From Hymenobacter daecheongensis DSM 21074 (lineage in GTDB: Bacteria > Bacteroidota > Bacteroidia > Cytophagales > Hymenobacteraceae), in contig NZ_FQYN01000011.1 in the NCBI RefSeq assembly GCF_900141805.1, positions 16,698 through 80,697 on the forward strand: a DNA stretch of 64,000 nt, given 5' to 3'. Below are positions 15,701-24,313 of this stretch, piece by piece. The position numbers and the translations under genes are program-made. Under the pieces are notes generated by a model that was not told the DNA's origin, made no database searches, and was given only the letters and a program-made list of their open reading frames with translations. Position 1 is the stretch's first letter. Each line of letters begins with the position of its first letter.

Positions 15701-17536
15701 GGCTCTCAGAGGCTCTGCAAAAAGGCTAAGCCGACCAATCAATAACCGCAATTCGGCCGCGTTGCCAGCTAGTACCTCATCCGCTAGCTCAATGTTTTTC
15801 CATAAAATTAGCGGATGGAAGGGGGCTAACAATCCTGCTCGTCCCCCTACGCCATCACGTACTTCCACCAGGTCCAGGCGCAGCAGTAGCCCCCCCAATA
15901 GTTGGGCACCATCTTCCTGTTGTAGTTGGGCGAAGTGGCTGCTAATGTGCTCCATTAACCCTTCGTAAGCGGCTACTGTATCACGGGCCGCTTGTAGGAT
16001 ATCAGGCTGAGCCAGTAAAGTAGTAAGGGGGGCAGCCGTAAGCATATCGGCCACTGGGACCAATTGTGCCCTACACTCCAAGTAGTATTCAAGCCGCGAA
16101 ATACCTTCAAAACCGGGTGGAAGGAGTTCTTCAGCCGTCGTTAAGTATTCACGCAACTGGCTCAACCACGTTGCATCAAAAATGGGATTAGCAGCGGGCA
16201 ACCCTTCAGATAAGGATGCCAATGCTTCTTCTAAAGAGGTAGCTTGCCCTACCGTAATGATTCCGCCAAAACGCTGGGTATCCAATAACTCTTCCGTCAA
16301 AAGCAGGGCTCCAGGTTCCGTGCGATGGTCACACTCCGTCCGGATTCCAATAAGCATATTGCTTCCTTCCGGCTCCTTTCGCAAGGCGGAAAAAAGCTTG
16401 GTCACTTCCTGGTCCCAACTTTCAGCATAGCGGGGGTCAGATGCAATTGCTAAGACCGCTTCATCGAGTAGCCCCTCTCGGAAGGACTCCCGAAGTGGTT
16501 TTCCACCAGACGGACCGCCCCCAGGAGGAGTGGGCCGAATTGGCTCAGGCTCAGGTTCGGGTTCAGGCTTGGGTTCGGGCTCAGGATTTGGTCCTGGCCC
16601 TGGTCTTGGTTCCGGCTCTGGTTCGGGCTCTGGTTCGGGCTCAGGCTCAGGCTCAGGCTCGGGCTCCGGTTGTGGATTGGGGGGTGGGTTTACCGGGGGA
16701 AGGCTGCTTTCCCCAAACAGCATTTTCACCGCTTCAAACTTAAACCCTTCCAATTGGGAAGATAGCTCAGCAGCTGGGTCCAATTTGCGAAAACGACCAT
16801 AGCTCTCCCGGAGCAGGTCCGTAATCGGATTGCCTGCATCTGCAGCTTTACGGTACGTATCGTAAGCCTTGTCAACATCCTCTGAGTCGCGCAGTAGCAA
16901 CCGCCCGGTTAGTGTTGCATTCAGTTCCAGGCGTGGCGCTATTTCTGCAACGGTGGTCCGATAGTCGTTGAATAGGACAGGGTCTGGTAGCAGTTCAAGT
17001 ATGTGCAAAGCCTCCCGTGGCTCGGCACCTCCCTCTCTATAGACCTCATTGTAAAACTGAATCAGTGCCCCAAGTTCGGTTGGTGACTTCATAGTCGCCA
17101 ACACCTCCCACAGGGAGCGCGAGGGCGTGTTAGTCGATTTTGCCTTGCCCTTACGGGCTATTTCCCGGACAATTTTTTCAACGCTTAGAATTCCGTAATC
17201 CCGCAGCGAGTTCATACGGGGCTCGGTTTTTAGCACAATGACTAACCTGCGCGCTTTGTCGGACAACTCCAAGTCGTTGCGCATCTCCACAGCGTGAGTT
17301 GCCGTCAATCCAAAGTGTGGGCCAACCAAAGACTGAAGGGCCAAGGTCTTTGTTGGGTCGGCGCCCACGACAGTTACATAGTACCTGCTATCATCTGCTA
17401 GCCTACGCAGTAATTCGGGTAACCAATCCGTAGTCGGTAACGGCAAATTAGGGAGCAGTAGCCCAGTTGGTGTTATAGGGTACTCCTGTTCAAGCAGTTC
17501 AAATAGAGTAGCGAAGAGTATATCGTTCGAGGGCAT
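12719..17536 (-). CDS. FtsK/DptH-like DNA translocase of candidate defence operon
   Basis: About 1605 residues from the ATG at 17536; a GTG at 17545 is an alternative. The N-terminal 290 residues are of unknown fold. A Pro-Glu dipeptide linker covers about residues 285-340. A long middle region includes a stretch that resembles a nuclease-like or DptH core (ELAKRWLEKRDSDRRNDLL, then RLSIDLIEVKSYK near residues 970-1020). The C-terminal 260 residues are an FtsK/HerA ATPase: Walker A GGTSRSGKT near 1370 and Walker B IVVIDEFADL near 1450. Size and layout match DptH, the helicase/translocase of phosphorothioation-dependent restriction. It is the last gene of the operon. Confidence 0.7.
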   Translation of the reverse strand: MPSNDILFATLFELLEQEYPITPTGLLLPNLPLPTTDWLPELLRRLADDSRYYVTVVGADPTKTLALQSLVGPHFGLTATHAVEMRNDLELSDKARRLVIVLKTEPRMNSLRDYGILSVEKIVREIARKGKAKSTNTPSRSLWEVLATMKSPTELGALIQFYNEVYREGGAEPREALHILELLPDPVLFNDYRTTVAEIAPRLELNATLTGRLLLRDSEDVDKAYDTYRKAADAGNPITDLLRESYGRFRKLDPAAELSSQLEGFKFEAVKMLFGESSLPPVNPPPNPQPEPEPEPEPEPEPEPEPEPEPRPGPGPNPEPEPKPEPEPEPEPIRPTPPGGGPSGGKPLRESFREGLLDEAVLAIASDPRYAESWDQEVTKLFSALRKEPEGSNMLIGIRTECDHRTEPGALLLTEELLDTQRFGGIITVGQATSLEEALASLSEGLPAANPIFDATWLSQLREYLTTAEELLPPGFEGISRLEYYLECRAQLVPVADMLTAAPLTTLLAQPDILQAARDTVAAYEGLMEHISSHFAQLQQEDGAQLLGGLLLRLDLVEVRDGVGGRAGLLAPFHPLILWKNIELADEVLAGNAAELRLLIGRLSLFAEPLRALMLPIDEAYTDTALAYADRLGSWAVYRPAGLVNVTVSIRLLERAAEKIAILYPPVRQYLRLFLHHPESLERVTEVLRHLFAAKKGHTPFEHVQLIITHHPDTPIKLDGLNSFISEGLVTPELKPAVDADEIVPWLVENPVHILVLPGQRYLQPTRIGRQASNIHPLSLPRLLQFNQFKKTISLQPRSQQGSSNGASQPFGSYHALAAALGGQPQQELSGTLVQQENNGSQTILMPHAVFMLLAGATGVEGAQVLAREGGIDGDVVVTHYPKRFVKGVEYMLRELNYQPDAAGVLRLLKRLETVGETGLFKTISDTGVGGFSPPELKGQFGLAVALGWYLALAGNDPRHLTVSLDSELAKRWLEKRDSDRRNDLLGMRRLKDGRLSIDLIEVKSYKVGANIEGDGHPGEQLRAVARALFPVLEGKGGDLLTDCRRELLREQLFREGQLTFPKEGVTTKEWGNWIQLLNDTLDGELLLKEGKIEVNLMLIEVAFEDNIERKETIVPADANAQNAVDRLPVHRVRLGESDVKKLLGSDWANPVNLPTVTVTAPAKAPSKGTQVVAMPTLKPTVIVADPVVAPKKSDAPEKQDEDDSIVTGATPAPDAPIAPANGGNSAPTVPEEPLIEEETAEPTQSVKSTADLDALAAALYRALQNFGQTPKKPIDPQLADVGPTIIRFKIVTRVGQQLNKIQARALDLQREMELEKPPVIYNLRGYIAVDIPRPDPQAVLLKDVLAISAKKKQELAPISFPAGVAPDGDVPWLSIPLLPHMLVGGTSRSGKTMFLYSIIVSLTKLNTPDELKIVLIDPKRTDFNYFSSSPHLYNGEILTDKQQALDVLQDLLNIELERRTDILVEHGCRDIQDLHKTQPQIAMPYVIVVIDEFADLSGIMDKKQRDAFDMLLGRVAQRARSVGIHLIIATQRPDAKVIFGNLKANLLCRVAFQLTSGIDSRIILDEGGAEDLIGYGDMLLRQEGRIQRLQGFFISTDELRQLKS

Positions 17537-17585
17537 CACAGGCACTGTAAAAGCGAAAAGGAGAGTAAAAAAGCCAATTTGCTGG

Positions 17586-19031
17586 TTACCACATGGCGCT
17601 AATCAGCGTCACGTCGTCGGCATAAGTTCGAGCGTAACCCAAGCGGGTTAAATCTTCAATAATGCCGCGGGCATTCGCCGCTAGTTGCGCCGACGTAACA
17701 TTGCGGATTCCCAAACGAGCAAGACGCTCTCCATCAACTTCCGGTAGAGCACCGCATATCAGTCCGAACCGCTTGTATGCCAACTCCCAAAAAACCTCTG
17801 CTTGTATCACTTCTTTATGGTGAAGCAGGCTTGTCACCAAAGCGTCGTAGACAGCTCCAACAGGCATTAGGTAGCGCTCACCACGCCCATGCTTGCGGGG
17901 CCACTGCAAGCCAATGCGACGCCCCAAATGTTTGCTACAGCCTTCCGGGGTGACACTGTCCTGCCCCGATTTGGTCCTGCCAATTATAGCCATTGCCGGA
18001 CCTGTTAGAGCACGAACCGCTGCTTCAAAGTGAGTTTCACCAGCCAGCAACTCCTGCTCATACTCTAAGGCGTAACGCTGAATTTGGTCGGCAGTGAAGG
18101 ATTCAGCCGGGAGCCAAGTTGAAGCCCAGTCACGGTATTCCTCTTCGCTAAGTTTATGGTCACCCCGTTGAATAAGCTCCTGACGCAATGAATCTCCAAA
18201 CACACTACGCAGACGCCGCCGGGCCAGAGCCAAGGTATGACGGCTAGCTTCTCTGACTGCCATTGGATGGTCAGAGGCACAAAGCAGTAAGGGCTGACAA
18301 GTGTCTGAATTTCCGTTGAACAGATGAAGTAGCAAGCCAAAGCCCGCTAGGGTCACTGTACGCTGTAGTAAGGCCGTTTTATCCAAATACGGTTCGTATT
18401 CTGCCAATGTAGTGAAGCTTTCCTGCAGGTTCTTCAGTACACACGATTCCTGCGCTTTCTGCTGAATATCACTGTCTGGGGCAGGGAACGCAGGCAACTC
18501 GTCCTCTTGATTTCCCAATAGGGGGGCGGTCAGCCGGTAAACGGCGTCATCGTTTTTTGACAAGGCTCCCCGAATTGCTAAGGCTGCAGCACGTTCTGGG
18601 GCACCCAACAAAACGTGTGCGAGCAGGTGGCCAGCTCGTTGGTCTGAGGGGTCTTTGGTGAGGTGGTGCCAGTGGGAGAGGGTAGGCGTAGAGGTTGAGC
18701 CTTCATAGAAAGCGCCATCCTGATTGAGCACGACATCAAGGGCCTTGCGCAACTGTGTCACTGCTCCCTCAGCTACTGCGGTACTGAGAGGTAACTCAGA
18801 TGCGGCCCTAAAATCGGCGATTTCGATAATCTCAGTAGAAGATTTCTGCGTTTTGCCTCGCATGGTAGCTACGACCTTCTTCAGCAAAGCTAAATCCGGT
18901 TCGATTGGGCCAGCAAGCGCCCGAAACATACCGTTCGCTAAATGGACAGGCTTAATGTCACGCGCAGGAACAAAACCCCATGTAGCATTGGCAACGCGTT
19001 CGGCTACTTCAGCAAGTAAAAGCTCAGGCAT
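17586..19031 (-). CDS. Middle protein of candidate defence operon (DptG position)
   Basis: 481 residues, ATG at 19031, 41 bp after the upstream gene and about 49 bp before the translocase start. Mostly helical, soluble, no signal peptide and no nucleotide-binding motif. The C-terminal part (RYLMPVGAVYDALVTSLL, GLICG and GYARTYADDVTLIS) is the best-ordered region. In Dpt modules the gene between dptF and dptH is dptG, of similar size and without known catalytic motifs. I infer equivalence from position, not from a recognised signature. Confidence 0.5.
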   Translation of the reverse strand: MPELLLAEVAERVANATWGFVPARDIKPVHLANGMFRALAGPIEPDLALLKKVVATMRGKTQKSSTEIIEIADFRAASELPLSTAVAEGAVTQLRKALDVVLNQDGAFYEGSTSTPTLSHWHHLTKDPSDQRAGHLLAHVLLGAPERAAALAIRGALSKNDDAVYRLTAPLLGNQEDELPAFPAPDSDIQQKAQESCVLKNLQESFTTLAEYEPYLDKTALLQRTVTLAGFGLLLHLFNGNSDTCQPLLLCASDHPMAVREASRHTLALARRRLRSVFGDSLRQELIQRGDHKLSEEEYRDWASTWLPAESFTADQIQRYALEYEQELLAGETHFEAAVRALTGPAMAIIGRTKSGQDSVTPEGCSKHLGRRIGLQWPRKHGRGERYLMPVGAVYDALVTSLLHHKEVIQAEVFWELAYKRFGLICGALPEVDGERLARLGIRNVTSAQLAANARGIIEDLTRLGYARTYADDVTLISAMW

Positions 19032-19072
19032 AATATCAACTTAGGATTGGTCAGAACGGAAATAGGAAGATG

Positions 19073-22000
19073 TTAAAGCACGTATTTTACTTTGGTATGC
19101 CCGTTCTTATCAACCGGCTGTGCTTCTAAGCCGACTGCGTATGTATGACCTGCTTCAACGTCGTGGATTCGTATTTTTCCTGTTTCGTCAGCCGTGCTAA
19201 ACGCGGCTAATTCCGATAAAAAACGTCCTACTCGGCGGCCTGCCTCTTCCGAGCGGAATTGTAAAGGCAATCCACGAGAAACCTGCCCTAATGCAGTCCA
19301 AAGTTCCAAATCAAGTAATAAAGCGGGAGCACCTGCTTTACGGCTTAGGGTTAACCGGACATGGTCAGGCTCATAATCCAGCAAACTTGCGAGAGCGGGA
19401 GATAGGGAAGGCAACTGTACTGCCACGTCCGTCTCACGTAAACTTGCCGCAGCTATCAAGGCAGTAGCTGGACCAACCGCGTCATAACGTAGCGATGTCC
19501 ATAGGTACAGTTCTGGCGCAGTTGCGTTGGAACTTCCATCGTGACTTTTTGTGCCGGTCTCAATTTTCTGGTTAGCGAAACGTGCTAGAGCCGTCAACAG
19601 CTTGCGCCGAGCTTGACCGGTGCCGCCAGAAACCAAGTCAGCAAAACTTGCTCGGTCAGGAGGAATGGATTTCAGCAAGTCTTTGCCTTGCGTGGCTTCA
19701 AAATAGTATTGCCTTTTCAGTGACCTGAACCAACGCACAGCTTCATCTTTATCAGAACTTGAACCCGGAGCAGGATGGGCCGGACTGGTCAGCCATTGGC
19801 CAGCTGAGGCCGGGGAATCCCAGAGCTTATGCGTGTCTAAATGCGCGTGAGGTGAACGTGCCGGGTCCAATTCTCGAAGCGTAGCCGAAAGAGCACTTCC
19901 TTCAATTTTCTCGAAAATTGCTTCATAGTAAGGGTGTGCATTTTGTGCCCGTGCCGGTAAGGGTGACCCCCCGGTAATCATGCGCGCTAGCAACCCCAGC
20001 AGTTGATGCATAGTGACATGGGTACCGCCCTGGCTGACCAACTTTAGCAATTCACCGAGTCGTTGTTGAACCAAGTGATGGCCTAATGCCTGAACATTCG
20101 CTCTTACGCGTTCAGGAGCACTATCATAATCTACTTTGCGCAGAGCAATCTGCAGCGCCTTCTCAAGCAACTCGTGGGTTAATACTTGCCGAGAGCCAAG
20201 GTGAACAAGGAGCACTTCTGGAATTTCTGGCTCGTCTACAGTACCGGCATCGTAGACGAATGGAGTTGCCAGTTGCTCACGCAACATGCTAGCCTCAGAC
20301 TCAGGCAGGTCAAGCAGAATCTGACGCAAAGGGCCTTCATTTACTGCTACCAGTACCGGCCGTTTGTCGATAATGGCCTGTTTTAATTCAGCCACCAGCT
20401 TTTCTTGATTCTCTGCACTTGCATCCCAATGGACGAACGTATTGCTCGGCCAGTTATCGTTATCCTCCGATAAGCGACGAATTAGGTGTGTCTTTCCATC
20501 CCCTGGATTGCCAGTTAAGTAGACCCGTCGGTTCGAGTTGAGCAAGCCAAGAATTCCAGCTTCTAGCTTTTTGGACTCGATATGAAAAATCTCTAGTTCC
20601 GCTGGCTTCAACTTCTCAGCAAAACTTGTGCGTCCGCCATTGAATAAGGCGAATACCGACCAGTCTATTTTGGGTGGCATATTATCTCCTAGAAAAAAAA
20701 AAGACCCCTGCTGTTTTCGGGCAGCCTCGGTTTCGTGGTCGGTGATTTGAGTTAGTGAGGCAATCTTTTCCGCCGTAAGCAGACGGGCAACGATTTCCGG
20801 GTTTTGGGCACGCTTGATGAACCAGCGTTGTTTCCAATGCTCAACGATAGCGGCCGTTTCCTGAACATAATTGTCAAGGTCCGAAAAAAGCCATTCGGGC
20901 TCCTGGTCCTCTCCCAAAAGGTAGCGCTGCCAGTTCTTAGCCGTAGGGGTGAGATAGACTAGGCGAGGGGTTGCGTGCTTCTGTAGCTTTTGCAGACCCA
21001 GCATGTTAAATGCTGAGGCGATAGAGCGCAACTTATAGTTTACCCCGGCCGCAAAAGTGTAACTCTGGCTGTTCTGCGCCGGGTCTTCGCGCAGCATTTC
21101 CTGAATCACATCGTAGGTCTGACGCGATAGGTGGACACTGCCGAACCCTTCTGTTTTGCCAATGAGTTTGTACTCGATTTCACCTTTGGCAGTGGGAAAC
21201 TTGATGCGGTTGTATTGACTGCTTCCAACGTGGTACAGGCTGCTGGTTCCCAGGAGAACGAGATTAGCATCACGATTTACAATTTCGCCACGCATACGGC
21301 TGGCAATCACGCTGGAGCTATCGGTGTACCGTGCTTTATACTCTGCTACTACTTGAGGGCTTGCCATCAGCATAGCAACGAGTTTGCCGCCTAGTAACTC
21401 GCCGTAGGGGGGGATGGCACCGCACGTAGTGATTTCCATAATGGAAGCCGCTACATGCCGCTTTTTGATGCTTTTAATGGCAATGCGCAGTGCTTTTAAG
21501 CCCTCTGGCGATGCTAGCAAGTGGGCTAATCGTTCGGGGGCAGGCAGGTGGTCACTCTGCTGAAACACTTGGCGGGCAGAAAGCAGCCCGCTTAGTGTCT
21601 CGGCCCGCTTACGCCGGTAAAGGTCTGAGCGTGCCTCTGCTTCCAGGTCGTTTGCTAATCCACGGTGCGCCGTTCGGCTGGCAACTGGTAAGTCCCGAGC
21701 TGCGCGGTCCAAATTGTCGAAGGTAGCCGCAGTGGGTTGTACCAGTTCTGCTAACTCCAGTATGCCTTCTTCAACAAAATCCTCTGCGAATATTTCATCA
21801 ACTGCGCGGGCTAGCTCAAAGTCCAGAGCACGTAGCCGACTTGTGGGGTCGGCGCAATTCTGCAAGGATTTGACGGACCATCCAACGTATTCATCCCGAA
21901 CGGTTATCTGAACGACAGCTGAACCCAGGGCGCCAATGCCGATAATGGGATGCAGGGGCCGGGCGGCATCGCGCACCAAGTAGAACATGCGCCGGCCTGG

Positions 22001-22639
22001 CTGCGTCTGGAAAGGAAGGCTCCAAGTGTAGCGGCAGTAACGCCAGATGTCGAGCAGTCGAAGACCAGTATGTTCATCGACTGCTTCCGTGGCCAACTGC
22101 AAATAAGGCTGTACCAAAGAGCCAATCAACTCAGCGCGATTGGCTTCAGGGGCGGCCAGGCAAGTTTGCAATTCAGCAGCTAGGGTCCTTGGGTTGACCA
22201 ATAAGTTGCGCACGTTCAACATGCGGCCGGCATGTCGTCGAGGCAATTCCATGCGTCGTATAAAGCGCTGATTATCGGGGTCACGTAATTGCTCGTCGCG
22301 GTTTGCGACCAGCGATGCCCGTAGAACTTGCTTTACTTCGGCAGGTGAGGTAGCAGTTTGACCAGGACGGACCGTTGTATCCGGGGACAAAGCGCGTAAG
22401 ATGGTTGCAGTTTCGCTGGCACAGGAAAAGTGCCATCCCTGGCTGGCAAGGTCCATAAGCACGCGACCAAAAACCCGTAAGCGTAAGTAGTCAGCATGAG
22501 GCAATGCCTCGTCATTCAACATACTCAGCCACCCACGCAGATAATCAGCCAACACTGTTGGTAGGGGGGCTTTAGCAAGAACGGCCCATAGCCGGCGTAT
22601 AGCGGCGTTTGAAGGCAGTTTTGGAGTTAATTCGTACAC
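19073..22639 (-). CDS. DruA/DUF4338-like domain fused in frame to a DptF-like ATPase
   Basis: One open frame of 1188 codons from a GTG at 22639. Residues about 195-340 resemble the DruA/DUF4338 domain of Druantia systems: RYTWSLPF, PGRRMFYLVRDAARPLHPI, IGALGSAVVQ and RDEYVGWS (residues 203-255). Residues 654-1188 look like an independent protein of 535 residues: P-loop GNPGDGKTHLI, VHWDAS and PVLVAVNEGPLRQIL, which is the DptF pattern. The two parts meet at a run of ten T on the coding strand, followed by AGGAG and an ATG at 20680. So it may be two genes, a fusion, or both. First of three genes; GC content is lower than in the plasmid backbone. Confidence 0.7.
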   Translation of the reverse strand: MYELTPKLPSNAAIRRLWAVLAKAPLPTVLADYLRGWLSMLNDEALPHADYLRLRVFGRVLMDLASQGWHFSCASETATILRALSPDTTVRPGQTATSPAEVKQVLRASLVANRDEQLRDPDNQRFIRRMELPRRHAGRMLNVRNLLVNPRTLAAELQTCLAAPEANRAELIGSLVQPYLQLATEAVDEHTGLRLLDIWRYCRYTWSLPFQTQPGRRMFYLVRDAARPLHPIIGIGALGSAVVQITVRDEYVGWSVKSLQNCADPTSRLRALDFELARAVDEIFAEDFVEEGILELAELVQPTAATFDNLDRAARDLPVASRTAHRGLANDLEAEARSDLYRRKRAETLSGLLSARQVFQQSDHLPAPERLAHLLASPEGLKALRIAIKSIKKRHVAASIMEITTCGAIPPYGELLGGKLVAMLMASPQVVAEYKARYTDSSSVIASRMRGEIVNRDANLVLLGTSSLYHVGSSQYNRIKFPTAKGEIEYKLIGKTEGFGSVHLSRQTYDVIQEMLREDPAQNSQSYTFAAGVNYKLRSIASAFNMLGLQKLQKHATPRLVYLTPTAKNWQRYLLGEDQEPEWLFSDLDNYVQETAAIVEHWKQRWFIKRAQNPEIVARLLTAEKIASLTQITDHETEAARKQQGSFFFLGDNMPPKIDWSVFALFNGGRTSFAEKLKPAELEIFHIESKKLEAGILGLLNSNRRVYLTGNPGDGKTHLIRRLSEDNDNWPSNTFVHWDASAENQEKLVAELKQAIIDKRPVLVAVNEGPLRQILLDLPESEASMLREQLATPFVYDAGTVDEPEIPEVLLVHLGSRQVLTHELLEKALQIALRKVDYDSAPERVRANVQALGHHLVQQRLGELLKLVSQGGTHVTMHQLLGLLARMITGGSPLPARAQNAHPYYEAIFEKIEGSALSATLRELDPARSPHAHLDTHKLWDSPASAGQWLTSPAHPAPGSSSDKDEAVRWFRSLKRQYYFEATQGKDLLKSIPPDRASFADLVSGGTGQARRKLLTALARFANQKIETGTKSHDGSSNATAPELYLWTSLRYDAVGPATALIAAASLRETDVAVQLPSLSPALASLLDYEPDHVRLTLSRKAGAPALLLDLELWTALGQVSRGLPLQFRSEEAGRRVGRFLSELAAFSTADETGKIRIHDVEAGHTYAVGLEAQPVDKNGHTKVKYVL
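20678..20702 (-). other. T10 slippery run and internal ribosome-binding site
   Basis: On the coding strand ten T (20702-20693) are followed by CTAGGAGATAATATG, with the ATG at 20680-20678. The frame as read is open through it. One T fewer gives TAG at once, and one T more gives TAA four codons after the run. Both stops fall before the internal ATG, which has an AGGAG 6 bases upstream. This is the arrangement expected for transcriptional slippage, or for two genes in which a homopolymer error has joined the frames. Confidence 0.75.
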
Positions 22640-22825
22640 AAGTAGGCGTTCGGGGGACTCAAAAAATCTACGAAGCTACAGCAAAGCTTTGCGGTTTCAA
22701 ACCAGAATTCGTTGCTGTTGCTAGTCAATACCCCCACGATTCAGGGTTGAGCAAATGTAGCACGTATATTACCAAAATCAGAATAAAATTGCGCTAAATG
22801 TAATCAAAGTGACTAGATTTGCGTT

Positions 22826-23119
22826 ATGGTTATTCTGACCGAGCGGACCCTACGTGAGTTTGGAGAAAAACATGCTGATGCAAAGGAGGCGCTCAAGGTA
22901 TGGTATGCTCAGGTCGAGTACGCCGAATGGGCTACTTGGTCAGACGTCAAGGCTAGTTATCCATCAGCGGATTATGTAGGAAACGACCGCTACGTTTTCA
23001 ACATACGTGGCAACCGCTACCGCCTCATCGCTAGGATACATTTCAATATTCGTACAGTATATATTCGATTCATTGGAACACACGCCGCCTACGATAAAGT
23101 GAACGCCTCAACCGTATAA
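22826..23119 (+). CDS. higB: HigB-family toxin
   Basis: 97 residues. The pattern ...YAEWATWSDVKASYPSADYV..., then RYVFNIRGNRYRLIARIHF and FIGTHAAYDKVNA is the HigB subgroup of the RelE superfamily, a ribosome-dependent mRNA interferase. Toxin-first order with the antitoxin 11 bp downstream is usual for higBA. It is transcribed away from the defence operon across a 186-bp divergent intergenic region, which must hold both promoters. Confidence 0.88.
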   Translation: MVILTERTLREFGEKHADAKEALKVWYAQVEYAEWATWSDVKASYPSADYVGNDRYVFNIRGNRYRLIARIHFNIRTVYIRFIGTHAAYDKVNASTV

Positions 23120-23130
23120 CCTGCTTAGTC

Positions 23131-23481
23131 ATGACGTTGCACACCGAAGCTGAATACTTGGCGGCTTTACGCCAGTTTGATGAATTGCTTGATACTGATT
23201 CGGGCAATACTGCTGCGCTATTGCCCCTGCGAGATGCCATTCACACCTATGAAAAGGCACAAGATTTTCACCCTGGGCCTCCCCAGACCATAGCGGGACG
23301 CATCGAGGTAGAAATGTTTCGGCGACGTATGAAGCAGAAGGAGTTGGCAGCTCTCTTGGAAATCACTCCTTCACGTCTCAATGAGGTGTTGAAGGGTAAG
23401 CGGCAAATCAATCTTGACTTAGCACGCCGTCTATACCAGAAGCTTCAGATACCCGCTGATTTTATCTTGGATGCCGCATAA
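23131..23481 (+). CDS. higA: HigA-family antitoxin
   Basis: 116 residues. The N-terminal 60 residues are helical. The C-terminal half is an XRE-type HTH: RRMKQKELAALLEITPSRLN, then EVLKGKRQINLDLARRLYQK. It neutralises HigB and represses the operon promoter. It stabilises the plasmid or the defence island next to it. Confidence 0.88.
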   Translation: MTLHTEAEYLAALRQFDELLDTDSGNTAALLPLRDAIHTYEKAQDFHPGPPQTIAGRIEVEMFRRRMKQKELAALLEITPSRLNEVLKGKRQINLDLARRLYQKLQIPADFILDAA

Positions 23482-23528
23482 GGGCTGCAACTCCCTCTTC
23501 GCTAGCATAGCGCCTCAAAGGAACACTT

Positions 23529-23900
23529 GTGACAGCTACATCGACAAAATCTCATCCGCATATTACCTTACAAGAGTTGGTTACTGGTCTTGCCGACCCT
23601 GCGAACCATTACATTGTAAAGGCGCATTCATATGAGTCAGAGGGGCGCGTGTGGTATTTAGCAGTACTGTATCTTCATCAAACCGTTGTGTGGAACGTGG
23701 AGTTGAATGGCAACACCCTTTCCTGCGAAATCTTATTAAGTAGATATCAACCGCAGAATAAGTCCCGCATTACCGTTGACTGCACTCAAGTTTGGAGTAT
23801 CGCCAGTGGCCCAGATGCGAAATGTGACAACGAAGCCAACCGGCTTTTCTTCTGTTCAGAAACACTAGCGGATTACCCTTTAGCAGCTGAGTGCAATTAG
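23529..23900 (+). CDS. Hypothetical protein after higBA
   Basis: 123 residues from a GTG at 23529, 47 bp after higA. Predicted mostly beta with a helix at the start (TLQELVTGLADPANHYIVK). No recognised family. Its last 4 bases overlap the end of the convergent gene at 23897. It could be a third member of the TA operon; nothing in the sequence proves this. Confidence 0.5.
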   Translation: MTATSTKSHPHITLQELVTGLADPANHYIVKAHSYESEGRVWYLAVLYLHQTVVWNVELNGNTLSCEILLSRYQPQNKSRITVDCTQVWSIASGPDAKCDNEANRLFFCSETLADYPLAAECN

Positions 23901-24307
23901 TAAGCTGTCTGGGTTCGCCTGAGCAGTTGGCGAATCTCTGCAGCTGCTGCTTCCGCAGAACCCTTCGTGCGATTTGCCCACTTACCGTACAATGCGGTAT
24001 GCCGGTATACTGACGGAATCGGGAGGCGGTATAGATGCAGGTACAAGTAGAGCATGTCGTACCAGTCTACAAATTGCGCCTCTGGAAGCCATCCTTGGTG
24101 ATGAAATCCACGGTGTAAGAGAAAGTTGACTGTGAGCCCGTCTTCTGCTTTTGCAGGCAATTTGCCAGTTTCGCGCAACAAATTCAGATATTTGGCTCCG
24201 TTCGGGTGTTGTCCCAGCCAAACTTTTTCGGCATACCGGTATCCGTCGAAAGCGTGAGCAAACTCAATAATGGTTTGCTCTGTAGTTGAAGTAAGGCCTG
24301 TATTCAC
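23897..24307 (-). CDS. Hypothetical protein paired with ADP-ribosyltransferase-like gene
   Basis: 136 residues, apparent GTG start at 24307, 6 bp after the stop of the upstream gene, so the pair forms an operon. Aromatic- and Leu-rich helices (DWYDMLYLYLHLYRLPIPSV) dominate. No family recognised. As the small second gene after a possible ADP-ribosyltransferase it may be an immunity or antitoxin protein, by context only. Confidence 0.5.
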   Translation of the reverse strand: MNTGLTSTTEQTIIEFAHAFDGYRYAEKVWLGQHPNGAKYLNLLRETGKLPAKAEDGLTVNFLLHRGFHHQGWLPEAQFVDWYDMLYLYLHLYRLPIPSVYRHTALYGKWANRTKGSAEAAAAEIRQLLRRTQTAY

Positions 24308-24313
24308 AGAAGA

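Noticed and set aside
12719..22639. Full Dnd phosphorothioation or complete Druantia type I system
   Set aside because: No DndB-E-like genes and no DruB-E-like helicase are encoded in the window; only a DruA-like domain and a DptFGH-like set are seen.
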